The notes beneath the pieces were generated by a model. The model was not told where the DNA came from and did no database searches. It was given only the letters and a program-made list of their open reading frames with translations. The position numbers and the translations under genes were made by a program. This document shows positions 6,329-13,927 of a stretch of 29,845 bases of DNA, piece by piece (within the stretch, counting starts at the first letter, position 1; each line of letters opens with the position of its first letter). The stretch spans positions 1 to 29,845 of the forward strand of contig CAKRJH010000022.1 of assembly GCA_934351255.1 (NCBI GenBank), given 5' to 3'. Source of the DNA: an uncultured Lachnospiraceae bacterium (GTDB lineage: Bacteria > Bacillota > Clostridia > Lachnospirales > Lachnospiraceae).

Positions 6329-8682
6329 TACTGTGCCTCTTCATCTGTTGTGTCTGTGTGGTCATTGCCACCCGGTGCTTTCGTCTTGGCCGGTGCCTTA
6401 GTCTTGGCAGGGGCCGGGGCTTTCGTCTTGGCCGGAGCCGGAGCTTTGGTCTTCTCCGGTTCCGCAGTGGCTGCCGGCTCCTGGGAATCCTGTCCCGGGT
6501 ATGTCGTCACCTCCGGATCCTGTCCGTCACCTGCTTCCGGAGTCGCGGACGGATCGATCGTCGGTGTGGCTTCAGTGTCACCCGGTTCCGTCACGTCATC
6601 GTCACCGATTCCTGCGGTTCCGTCACTGCCCCCGATCTGCGACTTGTCAAAGCCACGGTATTCCTTGTCCTGATGCATCACATCCATAAACTGTTTCCAG
6701 ATATACAATGGATAGGTACCACCGTAAAGATCTGATACCGGACGCGGATTGTCATATCCTACCCACACGGTAGTCGTATAATACGGCGTAAATCCACAGA
6801 ACCAGCCATCCTTCTTGTCACTGGTCGTACCGGTCTTTCCGGCACAGGCCATATTATCCAGCGCATATCCTCTGGCGGTTCCGGATACCAGAACACCCTC
6901 CAGGATATCCACCATATTCTCAGCCGCTGTCGCCGTGTACACCTGTTTTGACTTCACTTTCTTTTTGGCGCGGAATACCACATTGCCCTGTGAATCCGAA
7001 ATCTTTGTGATACAGGTCGGCCGGCGCCATTGTCCGTTGTTCTCCAGCGCACAGTAGGCAGAAGCCATCTGAACCGTTGTCGCCCCCTTGGAGAGCCCTC
7101 CCAGAGATGCCGCCGGATAGAAGTCATTGTCCTGTATTCCGTCAAATCCCATATTCTCTACATAGCCGAGTCCCACCTTCGGAGTCAGCTCCTGGAACAG
7201 TCTCCAGGCCACAACATTCTTAGACTGCTCCACCGCGCGCCGCAGCGTGATCTTTCCGGAATAGGTTCCGCTTGAATTGTGCGGCCCTCCCTCAAAATAC
7301 GTGTCATCCACGATCGATGTCGGTGTATAGGATCTCTCAAGCTGCGGCGTATAGACTGCCAGCGGCTTGAAACAGCTTCCCGGCTGACGGTAACTCTGAT
7401 AACCTCTGTTCAGGGTATATTTGACCGTACTCTTCTGCTTTCTTCCACCCACGATCGCGATCACCTGACCGGTCTCATTGTCAATACAGGTGGCTGCTCC
7501 CTGCAGCTCATAGGTACCCTCGGAATTCTTCGAGGTAAAGCCGGACAGTTTTTCATTGACCGCCTGCTGAAGTTCTCTTTGTACCTTCTTCTTCAGGGAA
7601 GTGTGGATCTGATATCCCGCAGTATACAATGCCTTGTTTGATTCGTCATACGCCTTGTCATATTTGGTCTTGTATGCCTTGCGCTCCGCATCGTTGGCAA
7701 ATTCATACCGGAATTTGAAGCCCTCCACCTGCATCAATGCCTCTGTCGCACAATGCACTGCGTATGTCGTCATGTAATCCTGCGTCTTGATATCCTCCGC
7801 AGGATCCAGGATCACATCCTCATAGGTTGCATCATCATACTCCGCCTTGGTGATGACTTTCTGGTCGTACATCTGCTTGAGGATACGCTTCTTACGGGAA
7901 ATCGTATAGTCAAAATGCTCGAATGGATTGTACAGGGTCGGACGGTTCGGGATGGAGCATACAAATGCACATTCGCTCAGCGTCAGCTGTGATGCCGGTT
8001 TGCTGAAATATCCCTGGCTGGCCGCCTCAATGCCATAATATCCATTGGCAAAGTAGACATTGTTAATGTAGAACTCAAGGATCTGATCTTTGGAATACTT
8101 TTTCTCCAGCTCGATCGCGATAAAAATCTCCTTGATCTTTCGCTCATAGGTCTTGTCATAGTTCAGGAATGTTCCTCTGGCGAGCTGCTGGGTGATGGTA
8201 CTTCCACCTCGCGACGGTCCCGCTCCCCGCAGTTTGCTCTTGATCAACTGCACGCCGGCACTCATGATCGCCTTGGGATCAAATCCGGAATGCTCGTAAA
8301 AATCTCGGTCCTCTGTCACCACAAACGCATCCTTGACATACTGCGGAATATCCTCAAACTTCAGATACGTGGAATCCTTATCTCCCTTAAGTTTGGCGAT
8401 CGCTGCACCATTGGACGCATAGACCATGCTGGCCTCCGAGTTCTTGAACGTATCTTCGGTGGATTCCCCTACCAACTGCTTTGCCTCTTTCTGCCAGGTC
8501 AGAAGGGTATCTCCATATTTCACATAGAAAATCCCCATGCCGGCCAGGACGGCCACCAGAAACACCAGCAGAAAGATCCGTAAAAACAGACGACGCTTCT
8601 TTCGTCTTCTCTTTTTTCTGATCTGTTTGTCCTGCGCCGGTGTGTGTGTCGGCGCCGAGACTGTATGTTCACGATTATTCAT
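6328..8682 (-). CDS. Class A penicillin-binding protein (glycosyltransferase-transpeptidase)
   Basis: A bifunctional peptidoglycan polymerase (784 aa from ATG 8682). A short basic cytosolic tail and one membrane anchor (about 32-54) are followed by a GT51 domain with EDRDFYEHSGFD (catalytic Glu about 124) and GGSTITQQLARGTFL. The transpeptidase domain has SCFK (S436 nucleophile), SKN (487) and KTGT (616). The last 100 residues are disordered: Asp/Thr/Pro/Glu-rich, then repeats of KTKAPAPA, ending EEAQ. ATG 8682 has GGAG 6 nt upstream; the in-frame ATG 8694 has none and overlaps the motif. It heads a four-gene unit driven by a promoter at 8761-8789. The gene name (pbpA/ponA) is uncertain, so it is left blank. 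Confidence 0.95.
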   Translation of the reverse strand: MNNREHTVSAPTHTPAQDKQIRKKRRRKKRRLFLRIFLLVFLVAVLAGMGIFYVKYGDTLLTWQKEAKQLVGESTEDTFKNSEASMVYASNGAAIAKLKGDKDSTYLKFEDIPQYVKDAFVVTEDRDFYEHSGFDPKAIMSAGVQLIKSKLRGAGPSRGGSTITQQLARGTFLNYDKTYERKIKEIFIAIELEKKYSKDQILEFYINNVYFANGYYGIEAASQGYFSKPASQLTLSECAFVCSIPNRPTLYNPFEHFDYTISRKKRILKQMYDQKVITKAEYDDATYEDVILDPAEDIKTQDYMTTYAVHCATEALMQVEGFKFRYEFANDAERKAYKTKYDKAYDESNKALYTAGYQIHTSLKKKVQRELQQAVNEKLSGFTSKNSEGTYELQGAATCIDNETGQVIAIVGGRKQKSTVKYTLNRGYQSYRQPGSCFKPLAVYTPQLERSYTPTSIVDDTYFEGGPHNSSGTYSGKITLRRAVEQSKNVVAWRLFQELTPKVGLGYVENMGFDGIQDNDFYPAASLGGLSKGATTVQMASAYCALENNGQWRRPTCITKISDSQGNVVFRAKKKVKSKQVYTATAAENMVDILEGVLVSGTARGYALDNMACAGKTGTTSDKKDGWFCGFTPYYTTTVWVGYDNPRPVSDLYGGTYPLYIWKQFMDVMHQDKEYRGFDKSQIGGSDGTAGIGDDDVTEPGDTEATPTIDPSATPEAGDGQDPEVTTYPGQDSQEPAATAEPEKTKAPAPAKTKAPAPAKTKAPAKTKAPGGNDHTDTTDEEAQ

Positions 8683-8760
8683 ATCATTCTCCATTCCGGA
8701 GCAGCTTTCACACTGTCTCCATTCCTATTTCTGTTGAATTTTCGGCCTTTTCTTGGGGTT

Positions 8761-8789
8761 ATGATAGCATATCTAAAAAATTTTGTATA
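8761..8789 (-). promoter_or_regulatory. Putative extended -10 promoter of the pbp operon
   Basis: On the minus strand TATACA (8789-8784) lies 17 bp from TATCAT (8766-8761), which is preceded by TGC to give an extended -10. It gives a leader of about 70 nt. The opposite strand must also hold the spoIIR promoter; I could not find a convincing sigma-F match there. Confidence 0.45.
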
Positions 8790-8864
8790 GTTCCGGGCAT
8801 TCTTGTCCATGATCCCCATAGGCCCATAAACAGGCGTGTTCGACAGGAAAGGAAGGATATTTCT

Positions 8865-9485
8865 ATGAAAAATAAGGAAAAATTAATACATTCTTTGAAG
8901 GGATTTATAGCATTTCTGCTGGGTATTCTGGCTCTCACAGGCCTACATACGCTGCCTGTGACCGCCAGAGGCGAAGCAAACGAACCGGAGTGGGAAGTCC
9001 AGTCTGTTCTTTCTACATCCGTAGTACGCCTTCACATCATTGCCAACAGCGACAGCACCAGAGATCAGCAGTTGAAGCTCCGCCTCAGAGACCACCTCCT
9101 TGACCGGACGAGAGCCTGCCTGTCCCGGGCGGCCGATTCCAGTCAGGCCAGAGAACTTCTGGCTGCACAGACAGAGCCGCTGCGCCAGGAAGCTGCTGCC
9201 TACCTGCGTTCCCAGGGATATGACGGCCCGGTACGTGTCACACTGGGAGACCGCTATTTTCCGGCCAAAACCTACGGAGATCTGCGCTTTCCGGCGGGCA
9301 TCTACCCGGCACTGTGCGTCGAGATCGGCGAGGCCAAAGGGCATAACTGGTGGTGTGTCCTGTTCCCGACCCTCTGCCTGGTGGATGATTCCCACGCGGA
9401 AGTTCCCGCGCAATCCAAGGAAAAACTCCGCAAAAACCTCAACGATTTTGAGTACCGCTCACTGCTTCTGGACTCCGTCCTTTGA
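8865..9485 (+). CDS. spoIIR: Stage II sporulation protein R (SpoIIR)
   Basis: A 206-aa secreted signalling protein. In sporulating Firmicutes it is made in the forespore under sigma-F and triggers SpoIIGA to process pro-sigma-E in the mother cell. An N-terminal signal segment (about 10-32, hydrophobic, ending PVTARG) is followed by the hallmark VVRLHIIANSDSTRDQQLKLRLRD and then RYFPAKTYGDLRFPAGIYPALCVEIGEAKGHNWWCVLFPTLC, the diagnostic C-terminal block. ATG 8865 is chosen because GGAAGGA lies 7 nt upstream; the frame stays open further 5' without homology. It is divergent from the pbp operon. Its presence indicates that the lineage forms endospores or recently did. Confidence 0.95.
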   Translation: MKNKEKLIHSLKGFIAFLLGILALTGLHTLPVTARGEANEPEWEVQSVLSTSVVRLHIIANSDSTRDQQLKLRLRDHLLDRTRACLSRAADSSQARELLAAQTEPLRQEAAAYLRSQGYDGPVRVTLGDRYFPAKTYGDLRFPAGIYPALCVEIGEAKGHNWWCVLFPTLCLVDDSHAEVPAQSKEKLRKNLNDFEYRSLLLDSVL

Positions 9486-9510
9486 CAGCGGCCATGGCTT
9501 ATACTATGAT
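9482..9510 (+). promoter_or_regulatory. Sigma-A promoter of the DUF1934 gene, overlapping the spoIIR stop
   Basis: TTGACA (9482-9487) shares the TGA stop of spoIIR. TATGAT (9505-9510) follows after exactly 17 bp. The leader to ATG 9601 is about 84 nt and shows no clear structure. Confidence 0.7.
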
Positions 9511-9600
9511 AATAGCATCATACAAGGTTCAAACGCAGACCACAATGCGATCCGCAGATTGCAATGTTACTGATTTTATGACTACAGAATGGAATGAATT

Positions 9601-10026
9601 ATGAATTCAAATGTTAAGATACAGATCATCGGCAGACAGCTCGATATCGAGCCGGACGAGGCCATCGAGACGCTCCACACCGGCATTATGAAACAGGTGG
9701 GAGACACCCATTATCTGAGATATCAGGAGATTCCCGTCGAGGAGGACGGTACGCCACTCACCCCCATCGACTGTCTGATGAAGATTGGCACAGACAAGGT
9801 GTCCATCAATCGGCGCGGGTTGGCCGAAATGACCTTTCACCGTGGTCGCACCTGCCACTGCATCTATTCAACACCGGCGGGTGACATGACGATGAGCGTG
9901 GCCACATCCAAGCTCTCCCACAAACAGTCGGACGAATCGCTCCATCTTCACCTGGAATACGAACTCAGCATCAATTCCACCCACGCCTCCGACAATACCA
10001 TTGACATCATCATACGTCCTGCCTAA
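9601..10026 (+). CDS. DUF1934 (YwiB-like) beta-barrel protein
   Basis: A 141-aa cytosolic protein of the DUF1934 family, whose members form a small lipocalin-like beta-barrel of unknown function. Visible family features are the opening VKIQIIGRQ, the middle TLTPIDCLMKIGTDKVSINRRGLAEMTFHRGR, and the end LHLEYELSINSTHASDNTIDIII. GGA lies about 8 nt before ATG 9601. It has its own vegetative promoter, which separates it from sporulation-specific spoIIR, and it ends at a repeat and terminator. The ligand is unknown. Confidence 0.85.
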   Translation: MNSNVKIQIIGRQLDIEPDEAIETLHTGIMKQVGDTHYLRYQEIPVEEDGTPLTPIDCLMKIGTDKVSINRRGLAEMTFHRGRTCHCIYSTPAGDMTMSVATSKLSHKQSDESLHLHLEYELSINSTHASDNTIDIIIRPA

Positions 10027-10040
10027 ACGGCAAAACCAAG

Positions 10041-10086
10041 AACAAAGAGTCGCTTGCGACTCTTTCGCGCTCGAGCGGTGCTGTTT
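10041..10086 (+). repeat. Dispersed 46-bp palindromic repeat, copy A
   Basis: It contains AAAGAGTCG-CTTG-CGACTCTTT, a 9-bp stem with a 4-nt loop, then CGCTCGAGCG (self-complementary) and GGTGCTGTTT. The copy at 16309-16354 is identical at 44 of 46 positions. It lies between the DUF1934 stop and the terminator. Confidence 0.9.
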
Positions 10087-10092
10087 TAAAGC

Positions 10093-10140
10093 AAAAAACT
10101 CCATCCGGTGATCTGAGATCCTGTCCGGATGGAGTTTTTG
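10093..10140. terminator. Bidirectional rho-independent terminator
   Basis: AAAAACTCCATCCGG pairs with CCGGATGGAGTTTTT around a 16-nt loop, with T runs on both strands. It serves the DUF1934 gene (plus) and the membrane protein at 10154 (minus). Confidence 0.9.
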
Positions 10141-10153
10141 TTTGCTGGTTAAT

Positions 10154-10705
10154 TTATTTTTTCTTTTTGGCCTTCTTCTGCGCCTTTTCTTTTTCCTGTC
10201 TCTCGGTCTCTTCCTTGAGCTCATTTTGTGTCTTGGACAGCTTGTTCAGTAATCTCTGACGAAGTGACGGCTTCTGGTCGCTCGGCTGCTCCAGATTGCC
10301 ACGCACTCCTTTGACACTCAGAATATAAATGCCGCTTACTCTGGCCTTTACCTCTTTCTTCACAGGAATCTGCTCAAATACCTTTTCCTCGCAGATCAGG
10401 GACATTACCCTCGGCCCTACCTTTGCCTTGACGATCGGTACCTTCTGTCCGCGGAACCGCTTTGGTGTCTGCTCCACAACGATGGAAGGAAGTCCGGCTT
10501 CCTTTAGTTTCATCCGTCGCTTGTCAATGATCAACAGCGAGACATTCTGCGCTGCTGCCTCCATCTGCTGCTGTGACTCCTGCTGTTTGGTCTGCAGTTT
10601 CTTTCCCCAGATGGAAAGTCCGATCATCACACCTACTAATACAAGCAGAATGATCAGGCCCACGATCAATGCCGTGCTAACACCATATACCGGTAATATT
10701 GTCAT
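10154..10705 (-). CDS. Conserved single-span membrane protein of unknown function
   Basis: A 183-aa protein that I do not recognise as any named family, although similar proteins occur in other Lachnospiraceae. One N-terminal membrane segment (about 11-33) is followed by a short Gln/Glu-rich coiled region (38-52). A compact domain follows (about 55-140; IDKRRMKLKEAGLP, VPIVKAKVGPRVMSLICEEKVFEQIPVKKEVKARVSG), and then a very basic, probably unstructured tail ending KKAKKKK. The start is supported by AGAGAGGAA 5 nt before ATG 10705. The orientation with the domain outside or inside is not clear. It has its own promoter and a terminator and follows plsC by 99 bp. Confidence 0.75.
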   Translation of the reverse strand: MTILPVYGVSTALIVGLIILLVLVGVMIGLSIWGKKLQTKQQESQQQMEAAAQNVSLLIIDKRRMKLKEAGLPSIVVEQTPKRFRGQKVPIVKAKVGPRVMSLICEEKVFEQIPVKKEVKARVSGIYILSVKGVRGNLEQPSDQKPSLRQRLLNKLSKTQNELKEETERQEKEKAQKKAKKKK

Positions 10706-10764
10706 GTCGTTTCCTCTCTTTCCTAGTATCCGGCAAAACTACACGGTTCTGCCATCTTATCTTT

Positions 10765-10793
10765 ATCATAGCACAGTTTTGTCCTGTGGTCTA
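10765..10793 (-). promoter_or_regulatory. Putative promoter of the 10154-10705 gene with an inverted repeat in the spacer
   Basis: TAGACC (10793-10788) and TATGAT (10770-10765) lie 17 bp apart on the minus strand. The spacer region holds CACAG-N7-CTGTG (10772-10788), a possible operator. Confidence 0.5.
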
Positions 10794-10804
10794 GCACCGG
10801 CCCT

Positions 10805-11536
10805 TTACTGCGGACCATGCTCGTCGAGCATCTTCTGGATCTTATCCCTGGTGAGCGCTCCCACCTTCTTGCGGTCCTCTTTGGGAAGATCATCGATGTA
10901 AAATGGCTCGCCGTACTCGATGCTCACCTTACAGCCTTTCAGCCACGGAAGATGATTCTCCCAGATGTCATCGGAACCATGGATGGCTACCGGGATCACC
11001 GGAACCTTTGCCTTGGATGCCAGTTTGAAGCTGGCCTCATGGAACTCCAGCATCTCCGTCCCGTGATTGCGCGTTCCCTCCGGAGCAATGTACAGGGAAT
11101 GTCCTTCCTTTAACAGCTCAATGCCCTCAAGGATCGTCTTCAGTCCTTTCTTCATGTCATTGCGGTCCAGAAACAGACATTTCATGTAGCGCATCCAGCG
11201 GGAGATCAACGGGACATGTTCCAGATCATCCTTGGAAATGTATCCCATCAACTTCGGGCCGGTCGTATATCCCAGCAGAATATCAAAGTAACTGCGGTGG
11301 TTGAATACATACAATGCCGGGCCGTCATGACGAACATGTTCCAGTCCGTATTTCGTCACCTTTGTTCCACACAGGAACAGGATCACACGAAATGCACTGA
11401 CTACCAGCGCATCGGAAAACAGTGCCTGTTTCTTCCAGCCACCCACTTTCCCAATGATCCATCCCACCAGAAACATCGGCAGACTGAATATATAGTAAAT
11501 TAACAAAAACAATACAACGAGTATCAATCGAATCAT
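10805..11536 (-). CDS. plsC: PlsC-type lysophosphatidic acid acyltransferase
   Basis: A 243-aa membrane-associated acyltransferase that makes phosphatidic acid from 1-acyl-glycerol-3-phosphate. An N-terminal hydrophobic anchor (about 2-30) precedes the four family blocks: NHRSYFD (H80-x4-D85, catalytic), FLDRND (FxxR block, about 122-127), PEGTR (about 152-156, phosphate binding) and VPVIPVAI (about 177-184). I use ATG 11536, which has GGAG 6 nt upstream, rather than the further upstream ATGs. It starts 46 bp after the VanY-type carboxypeptidase stop and is probably cotranscribed with it. Whether it is the essential PlsC or a paralogue cannot be decided here. Confidence 0.88.
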   Translation of the reverse strand: MIRLILVVLFLLIYYIFSLPMFLVGWIIGKVGGWKKQALFSDALVVSAFRVILFLCGTKVTKYGLEHVRHDGPALYVFNHRSYFDILLGYTTGPKLMGYISKDDLEHVPLISRWMRYMKCLFLDRNDMKKGLKTILEGIELLKEGHSLYIAPEGTRNHGTEMLEFHEASFKLASKAKVPVIPVAIHGSDDIWENHLPWLKGCKVSIEYGEPFYIDDLPKEDRKKVGALTRDKIQKMLDEHGPQ

Positions 11537-11582
11537 AGCTATCTCCATTCCGGTACACGCATGCATCAGGCAGCGTCCCCTC

Positions 11583-12728
11583 CTACTGTGCCTCTTCGCT
11601 GGAAACTTCTGTGGTCTCCTGTGGCGCAGGCTCCTGCGGCTGTGTGGTCTGTGCCGGTGTCTGGGTCTCCTCCGGTGTCGCTGTCCGTGACGGCTTGGCT
11701 GTCTTCTTCGGTGCCGTTGTCTGTGACGGCTTAGCTGTCTTCTTTGGTGCTTTTGTCCGTGACGGCTTCTTCGTCTTCTTTGGCGCCGGACTGCGGCTCG
11801 GCTTCGGAGCAGGCGTCTCAGGCTCCGATGTCACCTCCGGTTCCGGAGTCCTGACCGGTTTGACCGTAACATCCGGATCACGGGTCGGAGCTGTGGTCAT
11901 CTCCGGCTCATCCGTTGTCTTCGGCAGTTCCTCATCATCAATGATATCCTGCGCAATCTGTGAATCGGCAGGCGTGATCTCGTAGTATTCCTCCAGCGTC
12001 AGCTGATGGCGGTACAGATATTTGGCCAGTCGTTTGCCCACATATCGCACATGCCACGGCTCATACGTATATCCGGTAATTTCCTGCTTATTCTCCGGAT
12101 AGCGGATGATAAATCCGTACTTGTAGGAGTTGTCTGCAAGCCACTGTCCCTCCGCCGTCTGGGCGAATGCCTTGGTCAGTTCACATCCATTGGCATTGCA
12201 GGAGACATCCATCGTCAGTCCGGTCTGATGTTCACTGCTGCCGGGCTGTGCACTGACCTTGTCCGCAGCCTTCTCCCCATCGGAAGCAATCTTGGCCTGA
12301 TGGATCTCGACCTGTCTCGCATAAGAACGATACCCGGACACCGCCAGGATCTCCAGCCCCTGATCGGACGCCGCCTGAAACATCTTCTCCAGATGTGAGG
12401 CCGCCACCTGACGCATATAATTTCTCTCATAAATACCATAATAGCTGAATTTGACATCAGGCACCACCAGATCCCGCGGCACAAAATTCTCATCCAGCCG
12501 GTACTCCCGGTTCACCAGCACGGTAATGCTGTCCGGATCGACGTCCACGGGTACCGTAGGTGCTTTGGTTGCTGCCGCCTCAGGAGTTGCAGAGGACTGC
12601 GCTGTCTTCGTATTCTTAGCGGTATTATCCAACTTCTGATCTTTATTCCCGGAAATCACAAGGCCACCCACCAGCATCGCCATGGAAAGGATGATGGTCG
12701 CTGCACCCGTAAATATAATCTTCTTCAT
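11583..12728 (-). CDS. VanY/DacY-type D-alanyl-D-alanine carboxypeptidase (M15B)
   Basis: A 381-aa membrane-anchored or secreted zinc carboxypeptidase that trims the terminal D-Ala of peptidoglycan stem peptides. An N-terminal membrane segment (about 5-27) precedes a Thr/Ala-rich spacer and the catalytic domain (about 70-245). The metal and catalytic motifs are SGYRSYARQ (about 131), SSEHQTGLTMD (H167, D174) and EPWHVRYVG (E223, H226). The last 110 residues are a low-complexity tail rich in Pro/Thr/Lys with repeats of KPSRTKAPKKTA, ending EEAQ as in the neighbouring penicillin-binding protein. ATG 12728 has a weak AAAGAG upstream. No other van gene is present, so a housekeeping role is more likely than glycopeptide resistance. 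Confidence 0.9.
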   Translation of the reverse strand: MKKIIFTGAATIILSMAMLVGGLVISGNKDQKLDNTAKNTKTAQSSATPEAAATKAPTVPVDVDPDSITVLVNREYRLDENFVPRDLVVPDVKFSYYGIYERNYMRQVAASHLEKMFQAASDQGLEILAVSGYRSYARQVEIHQAKIASDGEKAADKVSAQPGSSEHQTGLTMDVSCNANGCELTKAFAQTAEGQWLADNSYKYGFIIRYPENKQEITGYTYEPWHVRYVGKRLAKYLYRHQLTLEEYYEITPADSQIAQDIIDDEELPKTTDEPEMTTAPTRDPDVTVKPVRTPEPEVTSEPETPAPKPSRSPAPKKTKKPSRTKAPKKTAKPSQTTAPKKTAKPSRTATPEETQTPAQTTQPQEPAPQETTEVSSEEAQ

Positions 12729-12773
12729 GTAAACACTCTTTCTGATTCCTTGGTAAAAAACCTACATTTCAGT

Positions 12774-12804
12774 ATTCTAGCATACTTTCCGGCAAATTTG
12801 TGTA
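12774..12804 (-). promoter_or_regulatory. Weak candidate promoter of the carboxypeptidase-plsC unit
   Basis: The minus strand carries an extended -10, TGC-TAGAAT (12782-12774), with TACACA (12804-12799) 19 bp upstream. The -35 fit is poor; the extended -10 is the main support. Confidence 0.3.
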
Positions 12805-12862
12805 CTTTTTCCCAAAATCTTGGTAAACTTAAACTGGAAATGACAAAGAAAGGAATACTCCC

Positions 12863-13753
12863 ATGGAAGATAGAACAAACTCTACGATCACCGTGGCGGC
12901 TCCCGCCAAGATCAACCTCACACTGGATGTCACCGGACGCCGTCCCAACGGCTACCACGATCTGGTCATGATCATGCAGACCATCGACCTCTGTGACCAC
13001 ATTACGATCACCCGCACACCGGCTCCGGGCATCACGCTGACAATGAACCGTGAACTGCCGGACAACTGTCCGATGGAAAAAAATCTGGTATGGAAAGCGG
13101 CTGCCCTGCTCCAGGAGACATACCACATCACCGGCGGATTCCGGATCTACCTCGAGAAAAATATCCCCGCGGCAGCCGGTCTGGCCGGAGGAAGCAGTGA
13201 CTGCGCGGCCACTCTGCTCGGCATCAACACATTGTGCGGGCTGGATCTGTCCGTCGACACACTGTGTGAGCTGGGTGTGACGCTGGGTGCCGATGTCCCA
13301 TTCTGCATCCGTAAGGGAACGATGCTCAGCGAAGGGATCGGCGAGATTCTGACCGAGCTTGCTCCGATCGCACCACTCTGGTGTCTGCTCATCAAACCGG
13401 ACATCTCGGTCAGCACAGGATACGTCTATACCCATCTGGATCTGGAACATCTCACAGAACATCCGGATACCCGGGCAGTTCTGGACTGCATGGCACGGGC
13501 CGACTATCCTGATATGGCCCGCAAACTGTCCAATGTCCTTGAGACCGTCACGATCCCGATGTATCCGATCCTGCAGGAACTCAAAGAATTCTTCCTGACC
13601 CACGGGGCGATCGGTTCCCTGATGAGCGGAAGCGGCCCGACCACATATGGTCTGTTCCAGGATGAGATCTTTGCGCGCATGGCGCTTCGCAAAGCTCAGG
13701 AATGTTATCCCGGCTATGACGTGATCCTGTGTCAGACACGCTGTCCACAGTAA
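12863..13753 (+). CDS. ispE: 4-diphosphocytidyl-2-C-methyl-D-erythritol kinase (IspE)
   Basis: A GHMP-family kinase (296 aa) that phosphorylates the 2-hydroxyl of CDP-methylerythritol with ATP, in the MEP pathway to isopentenyl diphosphate. Seen motifs are PAKINLTLDVTGRRPNGYHD near the N-terminus (substrate binding), the glycine-rich ATP loop PAAAGLAGGSSDCAA (about 102-116), LGADVPFC (about 140) and the C-terminal GSLMSGSGPTTYGLF. Length is normal. AGGA lies 8 nt before ATG 12863. It is monocistronic: divergent from the carboxypeptidase and closed by a terminator. It supplies precursors for undecaprenyl phosphate used by wall synthesis. Confidence 0.96.
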   Translation: MEDRTNSTITVAAPAKINLTLDVTGRRPNGYHDLVMIMQTIDLCDHITITRTPAPGITLTMNRELPDNCPMEKNLVWKAAALLQETYHITGGFRIYLEKNIPAAAGLAGGSSDCAATLLGINTLCGLDLSVDTLCELGVTLGADVPFCIRKGTMLSEGIGEILTELAPIAPLWCLLIKPDISVSTGYVYTHLDLEHLTEHPDTRAVLDCMARADYPDMARKLSNVLETVTIPMYPILQELKEFFLTHGAIGSLMSGSGPTTYGLFQDEIFARMALRKAQECYPGYDVILCQTRCPQ

Positions 13754-13762
13754 TCCCGGATC

Positions 13763-13797
13763 AAAAAAACTGCATCCCTGATGGAATGCAGTTTTTT
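13763..13797. terminator. Bidirectional rho-independent terminator
   Basis: AAAAAACTGCAT pairs with ATGCAGTTTTTT around a 10-nt loop, with six Ts on the plus side and seven on the minus side. It ends ispE and probably also the cellulase transcript coming the other way. Confidence 0.9.
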
Positions 13798-13804
13798 ATT
13801 GCTT

Positions 13805-13927
13805 TTTCACGAAATTCCCATTTCGGAAATCCCGATTCATTTTATTTTTCTGAAATCTCCGTACCGGAAAACTCAGTTTATGTTACTTTTCTGAAATCTC
13901 CGTACCGAAAACTTCTCTTTATTTCTC
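13805..13927. repeat. Three 41-bp tandem repeats, the first degenerate
   Basis: TTTTCTGAAATCTCCGTACC starts copies at 13846 and 13887, 41 bp apart. The next 41 bp upstream (13805-13845) match copy 2 at about 26 of 41 positions. The third copy runs into the last codons of the cellulase gene (stop at 13919-13921). No coding sense is apparent between 13798 and 13918. Confidence 0.7.

Noticed and set aside
8683..8864. Sigma-F promoter of spoIIR
   Set aside because: SpoIIR is sigma-F dependent in Bacillus, but GTATA and GCATA here have no GG-N2-A-N-A-N-T-like -10 at the right spacing, so no site is claimed.
11583..12728. Vancomycin resistance (vanY) cluster
   Set aside because: Only the M15 carboxypeptidase is present; no vanH/A/X or two-component genes are nearby.
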